Assembly (NCBI GenBank): GCA_002105175.1
Contig: MCGE01000013.1
Location: forward strand, 124,001 to 188,000
Length of the DNA stretch: 64,000 nucleotides
DNA from: Absidia repens
Lineage: Eukaryota > Mucoromycota > Mucoromycetes > Mucorales > Cunninghamellaceae
Direction of reading: 5' to 3'
Shown: piece after piece, positions 24,201-36,673 of the stretch
How positions within the stretch are numbered: position 1 is the stretch's first letter
Layout: each line of letters opens with the position of its first letter
Notes under the pieces: generated by a model
What the model was told of the DNA's origin: nothing
Database searches by the model: none
What the model saw: the letters and a program-made list of their open reading frames with translations, nothing else
Program-made: the position numbers and the translations under genes

Positions 24201-26378
24201 TGATCCTCAGCAAGTGCTCAAAACAGGTGCTCTCGGTGAAGAATTGTCGAATGCGAAAGATCAGGACAGCGCTGCGGAAGAAGAAAAGGCCGAAGAAGGT
24301 GCGATTCCATCGGTGCCTGAATACACCAAGGTTGCGAAAACAGGCGAAGGCAGCAAATTGGTTAAGGATGAAGTGCGTGCCGAAGGTGGTGTCCCTCTCT
24401 CTGTGTATGCTACTTACTTTTTTGCCTCTGGAGGTTATATTTTCTGGTTTGCTGTGGTCTTCTTCTTTTGTCTTACCGAAGCCACTGTTTTGGGTCAAGA
24501 TTACTGGATCAAAGTTTGGGCTAGCCAATATGAAATCAAAGCGAACTCGACTATTGCTGGCTCCTCATCGATCTTCTCAGTGTCTCAACTCGGCTCTCGC
24601 ATGGGTCTTCCTATGAATTTCGCTGGTACCTCTTCGGATCCTTCAGCATTCTCAACAACAAACCAACAACTCAAGGACCCTCACTCAGTCGATATCAAAT
24701 ACTATTTGGGTGTGTACTTTGCTATTGGTATGGTGGCACTCGTGGTGGCATCTATCCGACTACTGATTCTTTACGCTGGCTCCATTACGGCATCACGTCG
24801 TCTGCATACAGAATTGCTCGATCGCATCTTACGTGCCAAGGTACGATTCTTTGATACCACTCCCATGGGCCGCATTATCAACCGATTCTCTTCCGATATG
24901 GAAACTGTGGATCAAGAAGTCTCTCCCCAACTATCCTTCCTTATGTTCTCCGTTGTGGCGACAGCAATGGTGGTCATTGTTATCACGGCGGTGACCCCGG
25001 CATTCCTCATTCCTGGCTTCTTCATCACAATAGCATTCTGGGTGATCGGTGTGTACTATCTCAAGACCTCGCGTGATTTGAAACGCATGAACGCCGTCTC
25101 TCGCAGTCCAATCTACGTGCAATTCAATGAAAGTGTCAACGGTGTGGCCACCATCAGAGCCTTCGGTTGTCAAGGCCGCTTCATCAAGGAAAACTTTGAC
25201 AAGGTCGACGACAACAATAGACCCTTCCTAATGATGTGGGCAACAAATCGATGGTTGCATTCACGAGTGGACGTTCTCGGTGCGTTTGTTGGGTTCTGTA
25301 CTGGTTTTGTATTGGTGTTATCAAGAAAATGGATCGATGCTGGTCTCGCAGGTCTCTCTCTCAGCTATGCGCTCAACTTCACAGGTACTTTTTAAAGAAA
25401 AATACATGATTAGATCCATTTGAATGGTTATTAATCCAGAGATGGGTATATATAGGGAACGTTTTATGGGTCGTCAGAAACTATGCAATGAACGAAATGA
25501 ACATGAATGCTGTGGAACGTATTGGCGAATATTTGGCTTTGGAAGAAGAACCACCAACAATTATCCCAGAAACCATGCCTCGCGCAAGCTGGCCTGAAGG
25601 TGGCTCCATCAGTGTCAATGGATTATTGGTCAAGTACGCTCCTGAAAACCCTGCCGTGTTACGCAATATTTCATTTGATGTCAATGCCCGTGAGAAGGTG
25701 GCGATTGTTGGACGCACGGGTAGTGGTAAAAGTACATTCGCTTTGTCACTTTTCCGGTTTATGGAAGCAACCAGTGGCAGCATCTTTATTGACGGTGTAG
25801 ATATCTCGAAGATTGGATTGGATACGTTACGCTCTCGCATCACCATTATTCCTCAAGACCCTGTGTTATTTAGCGGTACATTGCGATCCAATTTGGATCC
25901 TTTTGATCAATACGACGATGCAACGGTGTGGGCTGCTTTGAAACGGTCTCACTTGGTTGGAGGTGAAAATAGCGAATCTGACATTACACTCGACTCGGTG
26001 GTTGCAGAAGGTGGCAAGAACTACTCGGCTGGTCAGCGCCAATTGATTGCTCTTGCTCGTGCTCTTGTCAAGAAATCTCCTTTGATTGTATTGGATGAAG
26101 CCACTTCCTCGGTTGACTTTGATACGGACCGCAAAATCCAGGAAACCATCCGTTCTGAATTCAACGACTCAACATTGATTTGTATTGCCCATCGATTGCT
26201 TACCGTCTCTGATTACGATCGCATTCTTGTCTTTGACCATGGTGAAGTGAAGGAATACGACACACCGTACAACTTGATGAAGAAGGATGGTGGTATTTTC
26301 CAACAAATGTGTCAACGCAGTGGTCAATTCAATGAGCTCTTGGCTATGGCGAAAGGCAAATTCGACTCCTTAGAATAG
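21213..26378 (+). CDS. ABC transporter, ABCC/MRP family (full transporter)
   Basis: ATP-driven export or vacuolar sequestration of conjugates or drugs is the usual role. Six exons (21213-21239, 21327-21370, 21458-22124, 22219-23894, 23976-25384, 25456-26378) give 1581 residues. The layout is: an N-terminal membrane domain TMD0 (residues about 25-245), TMD1, NBD1 with Walker A GPTGCGKST (about 694), signature LSGGQKQR and Walker B ILDDCLSAVDA. TMD2 and NBD2 follow, with Walker A GRTGSGKST (about 1360), signature YSAGQRQL and Walker B IVLDEATSSVD. NBD1 has Asp in place of the catalytic Glu, as is normal in ABCC proteins, so only one ATP site should be fully active. The substrate cannot be told. 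The first two coding exons are tiny (27 and 44 nt); the start is supported by in-frame joining to the hydrophobic N-terminus. A signal CAATAAAAATAT follows at 26524. Confidence 0.95.
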
Positions 26379-26704
26379 ATTTCCTCCCCTCCCTTCCCCT
26401 TTCCCTTTCCCTTTTTCATATATATATTCATATTCGTATTTTATTTTAGTTATTTATACACAAACTCACATACAACCTGCATTACATTGATATGTCTTGT
26501 ATATATATTTTATTTTATTTTTATCAATAAAAATATATACACGTTTTTATTCCATTCCTTTTTTTTGGTTTTTTCTTTTGTTGCATTGATAGGTATATTT
26601 TAGGCCAAATGCAAATTGAATGACCGACAGGGGCCGCACTCAAAAAAAGTCTGGATGTTTGGCCTTTTTTTGTCCTTCCTTTCTCGATCTTCGATCTCCA
26701 CAGT
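26379..26704. other. intergenic region between ABC transporter and eS26
   Basis: Holds the ABC transporter 3' UTR (CT-rich 26385-26420, polyadenylation signal at about 26524) and the short promoter of the ribosomal protein gene. A T-rich stretch (26660-26690) lies just upstream of the eS26 ATG. No other gene. Confidence 0.6.
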
Positions 26705-27452
26705 ATGGTAAGGATTATATTACATGCACATACTCGTCGCAGCAAAAAAGACAATATGAAACGTATAATTTTTTGCTCGAACGACGAAATTCTCGGACGA
26801 ATAGTAACAAATGGATGGATGGATGGATGGATGGATGTTTGGATGGATGATGCATTTATTTAGGATAAATGAAAACCAACAATCGATGATTGAAATGAAA
26901 AAAAAAAAAAAAAAAACGTCCATTAGCCGATTCACACCTTTTGTTATATATGTTTTATTGTTTCATATTGTCTTTTATTTTTTGATTGACATCCCTATAT
27001 TGCACAAAACACATACGGAATATGGTATACTCATTATTGTGATTTTTTCTCCTTTCTATTTATAGACCTGCAAGAGAAGAAACAACGGACGCAACAAGCA
27101 CGGCCGTGGCCACAACAAGTTTGTCCGCTGCATTAACTGTTACCGCTGTTGTCCCAAGGACAAGGCTATCAAGAGATTCACCATCCGCAACATGGTCGAA
27201 GCTGCTGCCGTGCGTGATCTTCAAGAAGCTTCCATCTATGAAGAATACACCATCCCCAAGTTGTATGTGAAGTTACACTACTGTATCTCTTGTGCCATTC
27301 ACGCTCGTGTGGTCCGTGTCCGATCCGTCGTGAGCCGTCGCAACCGTGCTCCTCCCCCTCGCTTCAGATTCCAAAAGGTATGATTTGTATGGATGATAAT
27401 GATGCTTGATGGTAGCGTTATGAACTTACCTTTTTTTTTTTTGTAGGCTTAA
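26705..27452 (+). CDS. RPS26: 40S ribosomal protein eS26
   Basis: Component of the small subunit platform near the mRNA exit channel. Exon 2 (27066-27377) encodes [14 protein letters not shown], then two zinc-binding pairs (CINC near residue 23, CISC near 74), then [15 protein letters not shown] and [10 protein letters not shown]. No ATG is available at the head of exon 2. An ATG at 26705-26707 sits directly against a GTAAGG donor, and the acceptor TTATAG at 27065 joins it to ACC TGC AAG, giving the expected M-T-x-K start. So the first coding exon is the start codon alone. The last exon (27447-27452) holds only one alanine codon and the stop. The total is 106 residues, slightly shorter than animal forms, which have a Pro-rich tail. 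The first intron (358 bp) holds an ATGG microsatellite and a run of A. Confidence 0.93.
26811..26848. repeat. (ATGG)n microsatellite in eS26 intron 1
   Basis: About nine ATGG/GGAT units with one interruption (GTTT), inside intron 26708-27065. ORFs across it are repeat artefacts. Confidence 0.85.
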
Positions 27453-30400
27453 AGATAACGAACGACCTTCCCTTATAGTTACTAGGTGGACAGTTTAGAT
27501 ATAATATATATATATGTATTAGTTTCTAGTTAGCAGTCTTATATCTTTTTTTTGTCAATTTGAAATAAAAACCATTTTATGTTTATAAACTACTTGATGC
27601 TTATGACAATGATGATAATCTCTCTACAATACCCCATGATTTTTAGGCGCTATTCATGACGGTCGTTTTCATCCTCAAAAGCGACTTTCCACCGCAAATT
27701 CAACTGTGATTTTTTGACAAAATAGATTTTAATCACTAGTTACCCATATTTTTTTTTATCTTTTTCTTTGCACGGACACACCAGCTCTTCTTATTTTCTA
27801 AGCGCACATGCAGTGTCCTGTATATGTAGAGCGTGGGTATACCCATTTAACGATACAAACGGAAAGTATAAGAGACGATGTAATCTGAAGAGACACACGA
27901 CGTATTTTATTCAAATATACAATAGATATAAATCAAGATAACCTAACTAAACTATGTAGTACTTTGACCCTACAGTCGGTGTTTAGCAGTGTGTTAGGAT
28001 GAGGAGATATTCTTGCTATGATAAGAATAAACGTATAAGAGGATATGCTATTCTACCGTAAATGACAAACTATTTTAAAGTGTAAGTGAGATGGTAAACT
28101 AAGTAAGCTGGATTACTCCTTCTTGAGACCGCAAAACGATTAAGAGAAGAGAAGCAGGAAAAAAAGGATTTCCCTTTTTTGTGATAGAGAAAAAGCCCTT
28201 TTTCAATTCCCGCCCACGTGAATTTTTATTCCCATCCTTTTTTTTTCTCTCTCTCTCTCTCTCTCTCTTCCTTTTCATTTTCATTCTTTTTTCTTCTCAA
28301 AATTTTTCATCATTTAACCTCATTGAGGTTATGATGATCTTAAATTAGTGTCAGGACTAGTTTAGAAGAGTTTTCGGATCAGTGATTGCAACGTGCATTG
28401 GGAAACTCTTTCATTTCAATTCAGGATTTGGGACCACCATTAACTTGGCTTTATAGAATAGCGTCATGGCATCGCCATTAGTTTAGCTTTAGTTTATCTT
28501 GGTATCAAATTTACATACACTATGAATAAATCATTCCTTGTCTTTTTACCATTAGTATCTCGCATATGTTTAGTTATCCCGTTGATTGTGTGTACACCTG
28601 CTCTCCTCCCCCCAAAAAAGAGGTTGGTGTGTGTGTGTATGGAATATTGAGTGTAATTGTTGAATCGTCTGCCAGTTTTTTTTTTTTTTTGTCTGTCTGT
28701 GAAAAACGTGCCTTTTTTAATGATGTATATCCATTTGTCTCCCTATTAATCTATGCTCAGCTAATTTACTACTATGTAGTATTACCTATTATCATAGCCT
28801 ATTACTTATTTCACTTTACCCCAGATATTGTGCCAAAGAAAAAAAAGGAATCCAATTCACATGACAAAGATTTTATTTTATATTTGCAATCACTTTCCAG
28901 GCTTTCCGTCACCCAAATAAAGCATAAAGAAGCAAGCATAATTATTTTCACGTTAAAACGATGTAATCTATGGTACTGAAATGGGTTGCAATGACAAAGC
29001 TGAAGTGAATCTCGACGATTCAGAGGAAATGTTTGTATTGTAATTGTACGACAACGATGTCAAATTCTTTGAAAGCGGTGATGATTAGTTTAGCTTGTAT
29101 TGGTAGTAGCTTAGTCTTTTAATTATTACAATTTTCTTTGTTCGAAATACATCTTTCATTGTCTCAGGATGTTCCTTGGTTTTGACAACGCATCTTGCAC
29201 CGGCTCATCGACTACCTATCTATGTAAAAAAAGTCATATACGAAATTACAGACAATAAAACTAGCGTGGAGACAAAAAGTAAAAACAATAGCATTTTTAT
29301 TTTAATATAACCCATTCTGTATACTAGTAAACTACCACTACTATATCTAATCTACTGTGTACATGCTATTCTATTGGACAGCATATAAGCCATATTTAGT
29401 CAAATCAGCAAAAGTTGTTTGAAGCTTGGATAGATAGCGAATATCATGTAGCAAAAATTCTCAAGCTGTCCATTCTCAATTTCGCATCGCCTTGTCCAAC
29501 AACGTAGGGTCCACTAGCAAGTTGTTCATCCATTCCAGAATCGTTGAATGACCACTTGAGCCCACCGATATGCTACCTACCAGTCAGATATCGCCGAGTT
29601 CAATCCTTGCTCCGACGATTATGTAGTGTATTTATGCATAAGGCGAAGGGGCGTGGAGTCTATGACTCTGGTGTGGGCTAAATAAAAGGTTTTACAAAAA
29701 TTAATCAAAAAAAAAATTAATCAAAACGTTTGCCTAATTTCAACAAAAACCTTACCAAGATAAAAGAGCCACACCGCGTCATAAAGCCACCAAAAGGAAT
29801 ACCCATACAGTGCCTATAATAAAGAAATAGAAAAAAAGAAAAAGGATTAATATATGTGCGTTTGCTGAGTAAACGAAACCCATCTATAGCTTTTTTTTTT
29901 TTTTTTTTTTTTGTTACCGAAACAGACTCCAAAACTACCATTCTCTCAGCAAAGTAAAAAAAAAAAATTATCACAGACGCCGGGAGGTGGAGCCGGTATC
30001 GTATGGAAGGAGTCAGTGATGAATTTTTTTGGTAGGATTTGAAGACGAAGTTTAGTGAGAGTTGGGAAGGAGACGAGTGTGCATGGATAAGCGTTAGAAT
30101 TCACAGAGGAATGGCAAAGAGGTTTTGTGGAGGAACTCGGATAAGTTGAAGGCAAAGGGGAAATGGCACATGATGGAGGTAAATGGAAGGAAGGGAGGTA
30201 AAGGTATAATGTGCTGAAGAAGAAGAAGAAGAAGAAGAAGAAGAGAAAAAAATATAAAAGATTTGAGAAATAAAGCGTTCATCGCGGGGTTTGAAAGGAC
30301 GCTCATGCCGTCCCACGAAAAATGTGGCGTTTTTATGTTTTTTTTAACATGACTTTTTACTGTAGTCCCTTTCCTTGGATTTTATATCGCTCACACCCAG

Positions 30401-30643
30401 GTACTATGCTGTATTGTTCCTGGATTATTATTCTTTTGTAGCTCAAGTGAGGGGAGGGAGTCATTCATCTCATGCCACCATATGCTATATATAATTATCT
30501 ATCCAAATCTGGTGTTTGGGGGCGGCAGTTTTTGTCCAATGTTTTACTTTTGAAACCCAGATTCCCTCACATAAAACCCGCAAAAAATTTCGATCTCGTC
30601 TTCTTTACTTTTTTCTCCTTTAATATATACCCTGTACCCGATT
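27453..30643. other. long gene-free region; holds repeat copy B and an exon-like orphan
   Basis: The left end carries the eS26 3' UTR (GAAATAAAAACC at about 27562). Repeat copy B lies at 28203-28570. From 28570 to 30400 there is AT-rich DNA without a convincing gene. One minus-strand stretch (29572-29444, 42 codons then a stop) reads like a terminal exon, preceded by an AG acceptor; see findings. A (GAA)n/(TTC)n tract lies at 30219-30244. The right end (from about 30400) is the WASP promoter, with a TATA-like TATATATAA at 30486. Confidence 0.55.
28203..28570 (+). repeat. dispersed non-coding repeat, copy B (short)
   Basis: Begins with CAATTCCCGCCCACGTGAA, then a polypyrimidine/CT microsatellite stretch. 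Next is the perfect inverted repeat AACCTC-n3-GAGGTT (28316-28330), then the family core through GGACTAG, GGGAAACTCTTTCATTT and TTCAGGATTT. Similarity fades after TGAATAAATC...TTTTTACC (about 28560), so this copy lacks the 3' two thirds seen in C, D and E, or has diverged beyond recognition there. Confidence 0.85.
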
Positions 30644-32345
30644 ATGCCATCTGTTACATTGCCTACTACTGAAGATAAAAACATTGTCAAGAAAGCTCTT
30701 CCTACCTGTGTAAGTGACATTAATATTGTAAATAACATTTTGCTCATGCTACCTTTTGGTTCTCTTTTCTTATAGAAAGTCCTGACTTCAGCCGTCGCCC
30801 GGTTATATATTGTTTTACCTCATACTCACTCTTGGACATATTCACAACGATGGGGTGCAGCCACATTTTGCAAAGATAAAAAGAAGAACGATGCCTTTTT
30901 TATACGACTAGTGGATCTTGAAGTAGGTCCTGATATCAGTCGATTTTGTCTCAAACTGACCTTTTTTTTTTTTTTTTACTATTTTGTATTTAGAATCATA
31001 CGGGTGTGCTCTGGGAACAAGAATTATACAATGTGTTTGAATACACAAAAGACAAGGCGTTCTTTCATGTCTTTGGTACCGATGTGAGTGATCCACTGGA
31101 GTATATTTACTGAACGTGAAACCATATGATCCCTTTACTTATTAATGCTCCTTCACTATTGTCTCCTATCAGGATTACTTGGCAGGCTTGGAATTTGTGG
31201 ACGAAAATGAAGCTGAAACATTTTACAAAAAGGTGATGAATCGCGATACACTTCACCTCAAAGGTAAATAACTCGAAAAATCAAGTGGTATAATATGAAT
31301 AAATGGAACTAATCAACCTTTCTATTTATCTATAGATAGCGCAAAGGCCAACAACCATTGGAAATCACCTTCACAAAAAAGCCATATTGACAAAACGACA
31401 ATCAGCAATCCGGTCGATTTTCGTCACCTGGAACATATTGGTTATGCAACCGGCAAAGGGTTCACGATAGAAAACAACAACGACGAACAGAACGCAATGA
31501 TTGATCAGCTCAAAGCGCTTAGCATCACTCCTGAAGAAATCAATCAAAACCAAGACTTTATTCATCAGTTTTTAAATCAGCACAATACTGGAAATCATGC
31601 GGCTGCCAAGAATACAACAAACTCAGCACCTCCCCAACCAAGCTCCGCCGTCTCGCCTGTCCCCTCCTTAAACAAAACTGGTATGTATGATGAACACACA
31701 CATAATGTGAATATCTGACGGTTTATTTCATTATTCTCAATAGGACGACGGCCTCTACCCCCACCCCCTCCACCAAGAAAAAAGACAACTACTGTACCAC
31801 CTGCTTCACCTATTCGACCTCCGGCCCCCACGCGACCAATTCCTGCTTCGACTTCACTTCCACCTATACCTCAACGCGGCAGTCGTCAGCCACATCAGGA
31901 ATCTCCTGTTATTCAGCCAAACATGGAGGGCACGATGTCACCACCACCACCACCCCCTCCTCCTCCCCCAATGATGACACAGGCACCGATACGATCCTCT
32001 CCTTTACCACCTACGAATTGCCCACCAGCTCCTCCACCTCCATCTCCACCCTCATCATCCAATAGTGACCTGCCTCCTGTCTCTGATGGTCGATCCAATC
32101 TTATGGCCTCGATTCGTTCCAGGGGTGGTGTTGGCTCGTTAAGAAAAGGCACACATACGCGACACACCCCAGCTACTGCTGCAGTCGGCGTTGGTGGTGG
32201 TGCAGCCGCATTGGCCTCCACACAGGGCGGTAATGATGACAACAATGATGGCAATGGTTTGGCTTCAAGTCTAGCAGCAGTTCTTAAACAACGACAAACG
32301 GCAATGCAAAGTGACGATGAAGATGACGATGACGATTGGGAATGA
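30644..32345 (+). CDS. WASP-family actin nucleation promoter (Las17/Wsp1-like) with CRIB motif
   Basis: Activates the Arp2/3 complex to build branched actin at endocytic sites. Six exons (30644-30709, 30776-30922, 30994-31083, 31173-31263, 31336-31680, 31744-32345) give 446 residues. Domains in order: an N-terminal WH1 domain (about 15-130, with TSAVARLYIVLP, WGAATFCKD and FHVFGTDDYLAGLEF); a CRIB/GBD motif ISNPVDFRHLEHIG (about 155-170), the Cdc42/Rac-binding signature; a proline-rich middle with several runs of P; a WH2-like segment (SDGRSNLMASIRSRGG); and an acidic C-terminus ending DDDDDWE, whose final tryptophan contacts Arp2/3. The start ATG at 30644 gives a normal WH1 lead. A signal CCAATAAAAACC follows at 32434. 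Budding-yeast Las17 lacks CRIB, so this is the animal-like architecture. Confidence 0.95.
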
Positions 32346-32742
32346 TGGTTGCTGTTTGATGGTAGTAAAGTATTTAGCTTTATTGATAGTGTTAGTTTTA
32401 GATTTAAAATCCCCCCTTTTTTTTTTGTTTACCAATAAAAACCATTCGATTATTTGAAAAATAAACAAACAAAACCATCTATTGTACTTTGGAAGGCAAT
32501 GGGGTTCCAAATATAAGGTGCCCAGTGTAGTCGTTGTCGGGTATATACTGGATATACATACATGACATGTCGCTTTACTGTCGATGAGTGAGTATAGGGA
32601 AGATGCATAGGTTGAAGTTTCAATAATGTACGTCAATCACGTTTTTGTTTCACTGAAAATGCAAAGGGTATTTTGTGTACTTGACAACACAATGTTTTAA
32701 ATTTGCAGACCAATCATCACCAAAGAGCCAAAGAAATGTATT

Positions 32743-33810
32743 TCAAATCCCGCCCATTTTGATTTTTTATTTTTCCTCCCTTCTTTTTTTTTTTTTGCTT
32801 TGTTTTTTTCTTCACCATTCAACTTCTTAGAGGTTATGACGGACTTAGATTAGTGTAAGAACTAGTTTAGGAGTGTTTTCAGAACAGGGATTACAACATG
32901 CATGGGGTAACCCTTTCATTTTGGATCAAAGATATAGAACCACTATTTATTTTAGTTGATTTTTTGGAGCCTTATTGGCTTAGTTTAGTGTTAATATCGT
33001 CTTAGCTTGTCATAGTTTGTATCTACATCTGAATAAATTATGTCTCTTTTTACTGCTTCACTATAAAAATGTCCCATTAATCTCTCTCATGCTCTGTAGA
33101 AGACATCTCTTTTTCAACTAAGACACTTTAGATGAGTGCTGACAGTGGTTGTGCTTCAATGCAAGGGATCCTTTTACTCTTTCTCACAACATGTATAATA
33201 TGTTATATCCCATTTACAATTGTTCCTTTAGATTAGTTCTGACCATTCTTCAGACCTTACTTTGGTCTCCCTCATGTTTCCTCCAAAAAAACCTTCCATC
33301 CTTATTATAATGAACCCCCTCTCCATTAATTTTAGTATCCACCAAAAGTCTTCAATAAAATATGTTTTTTTTTATTCACCATACTCTGACTCATTGAATA
33401 CTAAGCAAGGTCGCTATGGTAGTCATTTTATGAGCGTCCTACCAAATATTTGCTTTCTATAAAATTCGTCCATTATCGCTATTTGCCTCTCAAAGTCCTC
33501 AGAAGTTAGTTAACAGTTTTAAATCACCTTCCATCAAAAGTTGGTGCTGTTGCTGCTCGATCAATTATATAAATTAACCTGGGTTAGTTCTGCTTGTGCC
33601 CCCACAATAGAGCATTTTGTACCACTCCTGGTTTATCTATGGCTATCATACTTGCTCCAATTCCAGAGACTAAGTGACAGACTAATGGTTCTAAATCTTT
33701 CATGTTAGTCAATGTATGTAGGTGGTGCTGCAAGCATATCATAATATCCACTTAGACCTGGACATATTGTATATATCCAGCTCGATCATTTTATATTTCT
33801 ATGATATAGT
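32743..33810 (+). repeat. dispersed non-coding repeat, copy C (full length)
   Basis: Starts with TTCAAATCCCGCCCA (the CACGTG part is mutated here), a T/C-rich stretch, then AACTTCT-TAGAGGTT. The core follows: GACTTAGATTAGTGTAAGAACT, ATGCATGGGGTAACCC and TTTCATTTTGGAT. The second half shares with D and E the blocks CTCTCATG, CCTTTAGATTAGT, TTCAATAAAATATG and CTCTGA. It ends near ACCTGGACATATTGTATATA (about 33755-33780), matched in copy E. No conserved reading frame. Confidence 0.88.
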
Positions 33811-34546
33811 TTATTTATTTATTTTTTTGCATGCAGTATAATACAATATGATATATATACTGTATTTATGTAATGTGTATACATCAATATGACATGACAG
33901 TTAGAAAACTGCCAACTCCCATTTTTTCATCGATGTACTTGTACATATAGTATGGTATCTCTTGTCGCATTTAGAAAGTACACAAAATACTTCATTATGC
34001 AGATATGATCACCTGTAAAGTCAGTGAAGAACCAAAAAAAAAAAAAAAAATTGTCATTAAACGTGACTCGATCATGTTTGAAATTCATCAATTCCAAGTG
34101 ATGTCAAAAAAGGAAATTCAGGAACGTATTCATATTTCGCATTCCGAACACGTACAATTTTTTTAGAGTTGTTGCGGGCAGGGTAGGAATCGCCCACCAA
34201 TTTTTTTTTTTGTTTTTGAAAATTGATAAGGGTTCGTTTGAAAGGGATCTGTGGAAGTCTTAAAATATGACATCTAATTCGTTTGTGTGATGACATTTTT
34301 TTTTTTTTTTTGCACCACGATAACCGTTCTGCCATCGTTTGATTTTCGGCAAAAGACTGAAGGAGGAAGATGATCATTGAGATTGCATGAAATGGACAAA
34401 ACTAAGAATGGGATGCATGTTAGCAATGGAAGCAAAATAAACATTGGATGGGAAAATTTTAGGGATATTCATTTTATTGGTTCCCTTGGAAAAAGGCATT
34501 GTCAATCAGGAACAAGGTGTCATAGCAATGATAATGACAGCCGCGC

Positions 34547-34580
<34 letters not shown>

Positions 34581-35840
34581 GGTTGTTGATAAAACCGATA
34601 CATCTCAGCAATTCCCAAGGGAAATGAGTTAATTCGTTAAATTTAATGTTTGATGAAGATGATTATAAATAAAACCTTGCCTCAGGGTCCATGCCTTGAA
34701 ATAGAGGTTTTCCTAATGATATGTTTCGATAAAACAGAAGAAAACATCAACAAAAGTCGAAAAACCTAAAGTCAGGGTTTTCTCAGTAATATCCATGATT
34801 TTCTTTGTCATCTGGAATCAGACCATTATGGCCAATTCACAGGAACACAAAATAGATTTATTTAAAGAACCGCCTATTTTCTTAACAAGCATTATGGATT
34901 GCTCACCCCACAAATAAGAAGAAAAAGAAGGTCCGTGACACAACGCTCTGGGATTGAAATGTCGCTCACTTCAGCACGGCTACAAAAAAAAAAAAAAAAA
35001 AGAGAAAAAAGAGGGGCGGGTGCCCATGCATCGCCCGCGGAACAAGGGTCGGTGTCTGAAGGTAGTCTTAAAAAGAAAAAAAACGAGGAGTGACCTTGAT
35101 AGAAATAAAAGTAAAGAAAGAAAGGAATGCTTATCTAAAACAAAACAAAAAAAGATACAAATAATAAAAAAAAAGTTCTCAAAAAGGGTGCAAGATAATA
35201 AAACTGGGAGACAACAAGAAATAGAGAGAAACTCTAATAGAGTAATGGTTTTTCATTATGATGGGTTGGGTGTTGATGAATGTGGAAGAATGATAGACAA
35301 AGCCAAGTTCAAAAACAGGTAACAGAACACATTTTCCCTTTCTCAAAAAAGAACACACCACTCTTTGCAGTGTAGTGAGTAACAGCAATGAGACACCAAA
35401 AAAGTATATATAATTCTTCGGATCACAGAAAGACAAAAGATGTAGAAACTCCGACAAACTGTATCACTTTGAGCATAGTAAAGAAAAAAAAAAAAAAAAC
35501 GAAGCGACATTGAAGTCAGCCAGCCAGCCTATTTTTTTTTTATTTTTTTATGCAATGTTGATTGATGACAGTGCTGATGGGAAAATGGAAGGAGAGGATG
35601 GGGAATGACCAAAGGATGCTTAAAACAAAACACTTCGTGGTGATTGGTGACGATACAAAAAGGCAAGAGATCAAAGATTCTAACGTAATCAAGCTTGAGT
35701 TTCAAGGGACGCGTGGGAAGCGACTTTTCGTTCAGGGAAACAACACACTTTTATCAATTATATTGGCAACACAAAAAAAAACCACTTCCCCTTCCCTCTC
35801 CCCTACAGCGACAACGATAACGACCCTGGGCATGACTCGA

Positions 35841-35847
35841 TATAAAG
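35841..35847 (+). promoter_or_regulatory. TATA-like element upstream of UNC93-like gene
   Basis: TATAAAG, about 220 bp before the ATG and followed by a long T/C-rich stretch. Position and context fit a fungal core promoter; not decisive. Confidence 0.4.
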
Positions 35848-36065
35848 GGAAATTTTCGATAGTACCACACAAAAAGTCAAATTTAAATATCCGCTCATTA
35901 GGATTACTATAAATCAATTTTTCTCTTTCTTCTTTTTTTTTTTTTTTTGTTTGTTTCTTCTTTAACCTTTCCCACTCTTTCAGTCCACTCTTCTCGTTCT
36001 TTCTCCTTCATTCATTTTTTTAATTCTTTTTATTCAAACGTTTTCTCTAATACACGCGCATTGCA

Positions 36066-36642
36066 ATGGGATTCAGTTTACCATTTCGTTACAATAGTCC
36101 CACTTTCCAAATTTTCTTGGTCGGTTTTATTTGCTTCTGCTGTCCTGGTATGTATAAGACAGATATACTTCATTTTACACACCATGCATGCACATACAAG
36201 TTTTACCCATGTTATTGATAAACTTCTTTTTTTTATTTTTATAAAAATAGGTATGTACAATGCCTTGACAGGTATGGGAGGTGCAGGAAAATCATCGACG
36301 GAAGCTGTCAACAACGCCAACACTGCTTTATCTGTGACTTTCACCATCTGTTCTTTACTTGGTGCTCCAGTGTACAACATTTTCGGTCATCGTGTCATCA
36401 TCCCTGCTGCTCTTTGTTACGTCCTCTACACCGGCTCCTTCTTAAGTGATAGCGATGCCTTTACCATTGCTGTGGGTGCTATTCTTGGTATTGGTGCTGG
36501 GTTCTTATGGACTGCTCAAGCCGGTATTATGATGTCCTATCCTAATGAATCTGAAAAGGGTAAAGCCTTCTCCATTTTCTGGATGATCTTCAACTTGTAA
36601 GTGACGGGATAGTATGATCGGAAAACGCTTGAAAAAATAACG

Positions 36643-36673
<31 letters not shown>

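Larger units (their letters stand above)
32346..36065. other. longest gene-free region; holds repeat copy C
   Basis: The WASP 3' UTR is at the left. Repeat copy C fills 32743-33810. From 33820 to 35900 the DNA is AT-rich with many A runs (about 34020, 34545-34578, 34983, 35485) and no gene I can support; the ORF at 34072-34377 (-) is Lys-rich through A runs. The right end holds TATAAAG (35841) and a strongly pyrimidine-rich stretch (35915-36055), which look like promoter and 5' UTR of the UNC93-like gene. Confidence 0.55.

Noticed and set aside
29585..29640. T-loop-like GTTCAATCC suggesting a tRNA
   Set aside because: Flanking bases do not pair into a T stem or acceptor stem, and no D-arm or anticodon arm is found.
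34072..34377. Lys-rich minus-strand ORF
   Set aside because: Its openness comes largely from A/T runs, with no neighbouring exons or recognisable motif.
35008..35045. GC-rich possible hairpin (GGGCG ... CGCCC)
   Set aside because: The stem is only 5 bp with an asymmetric loop, and there is no gene context for a terminator or structured RNA.
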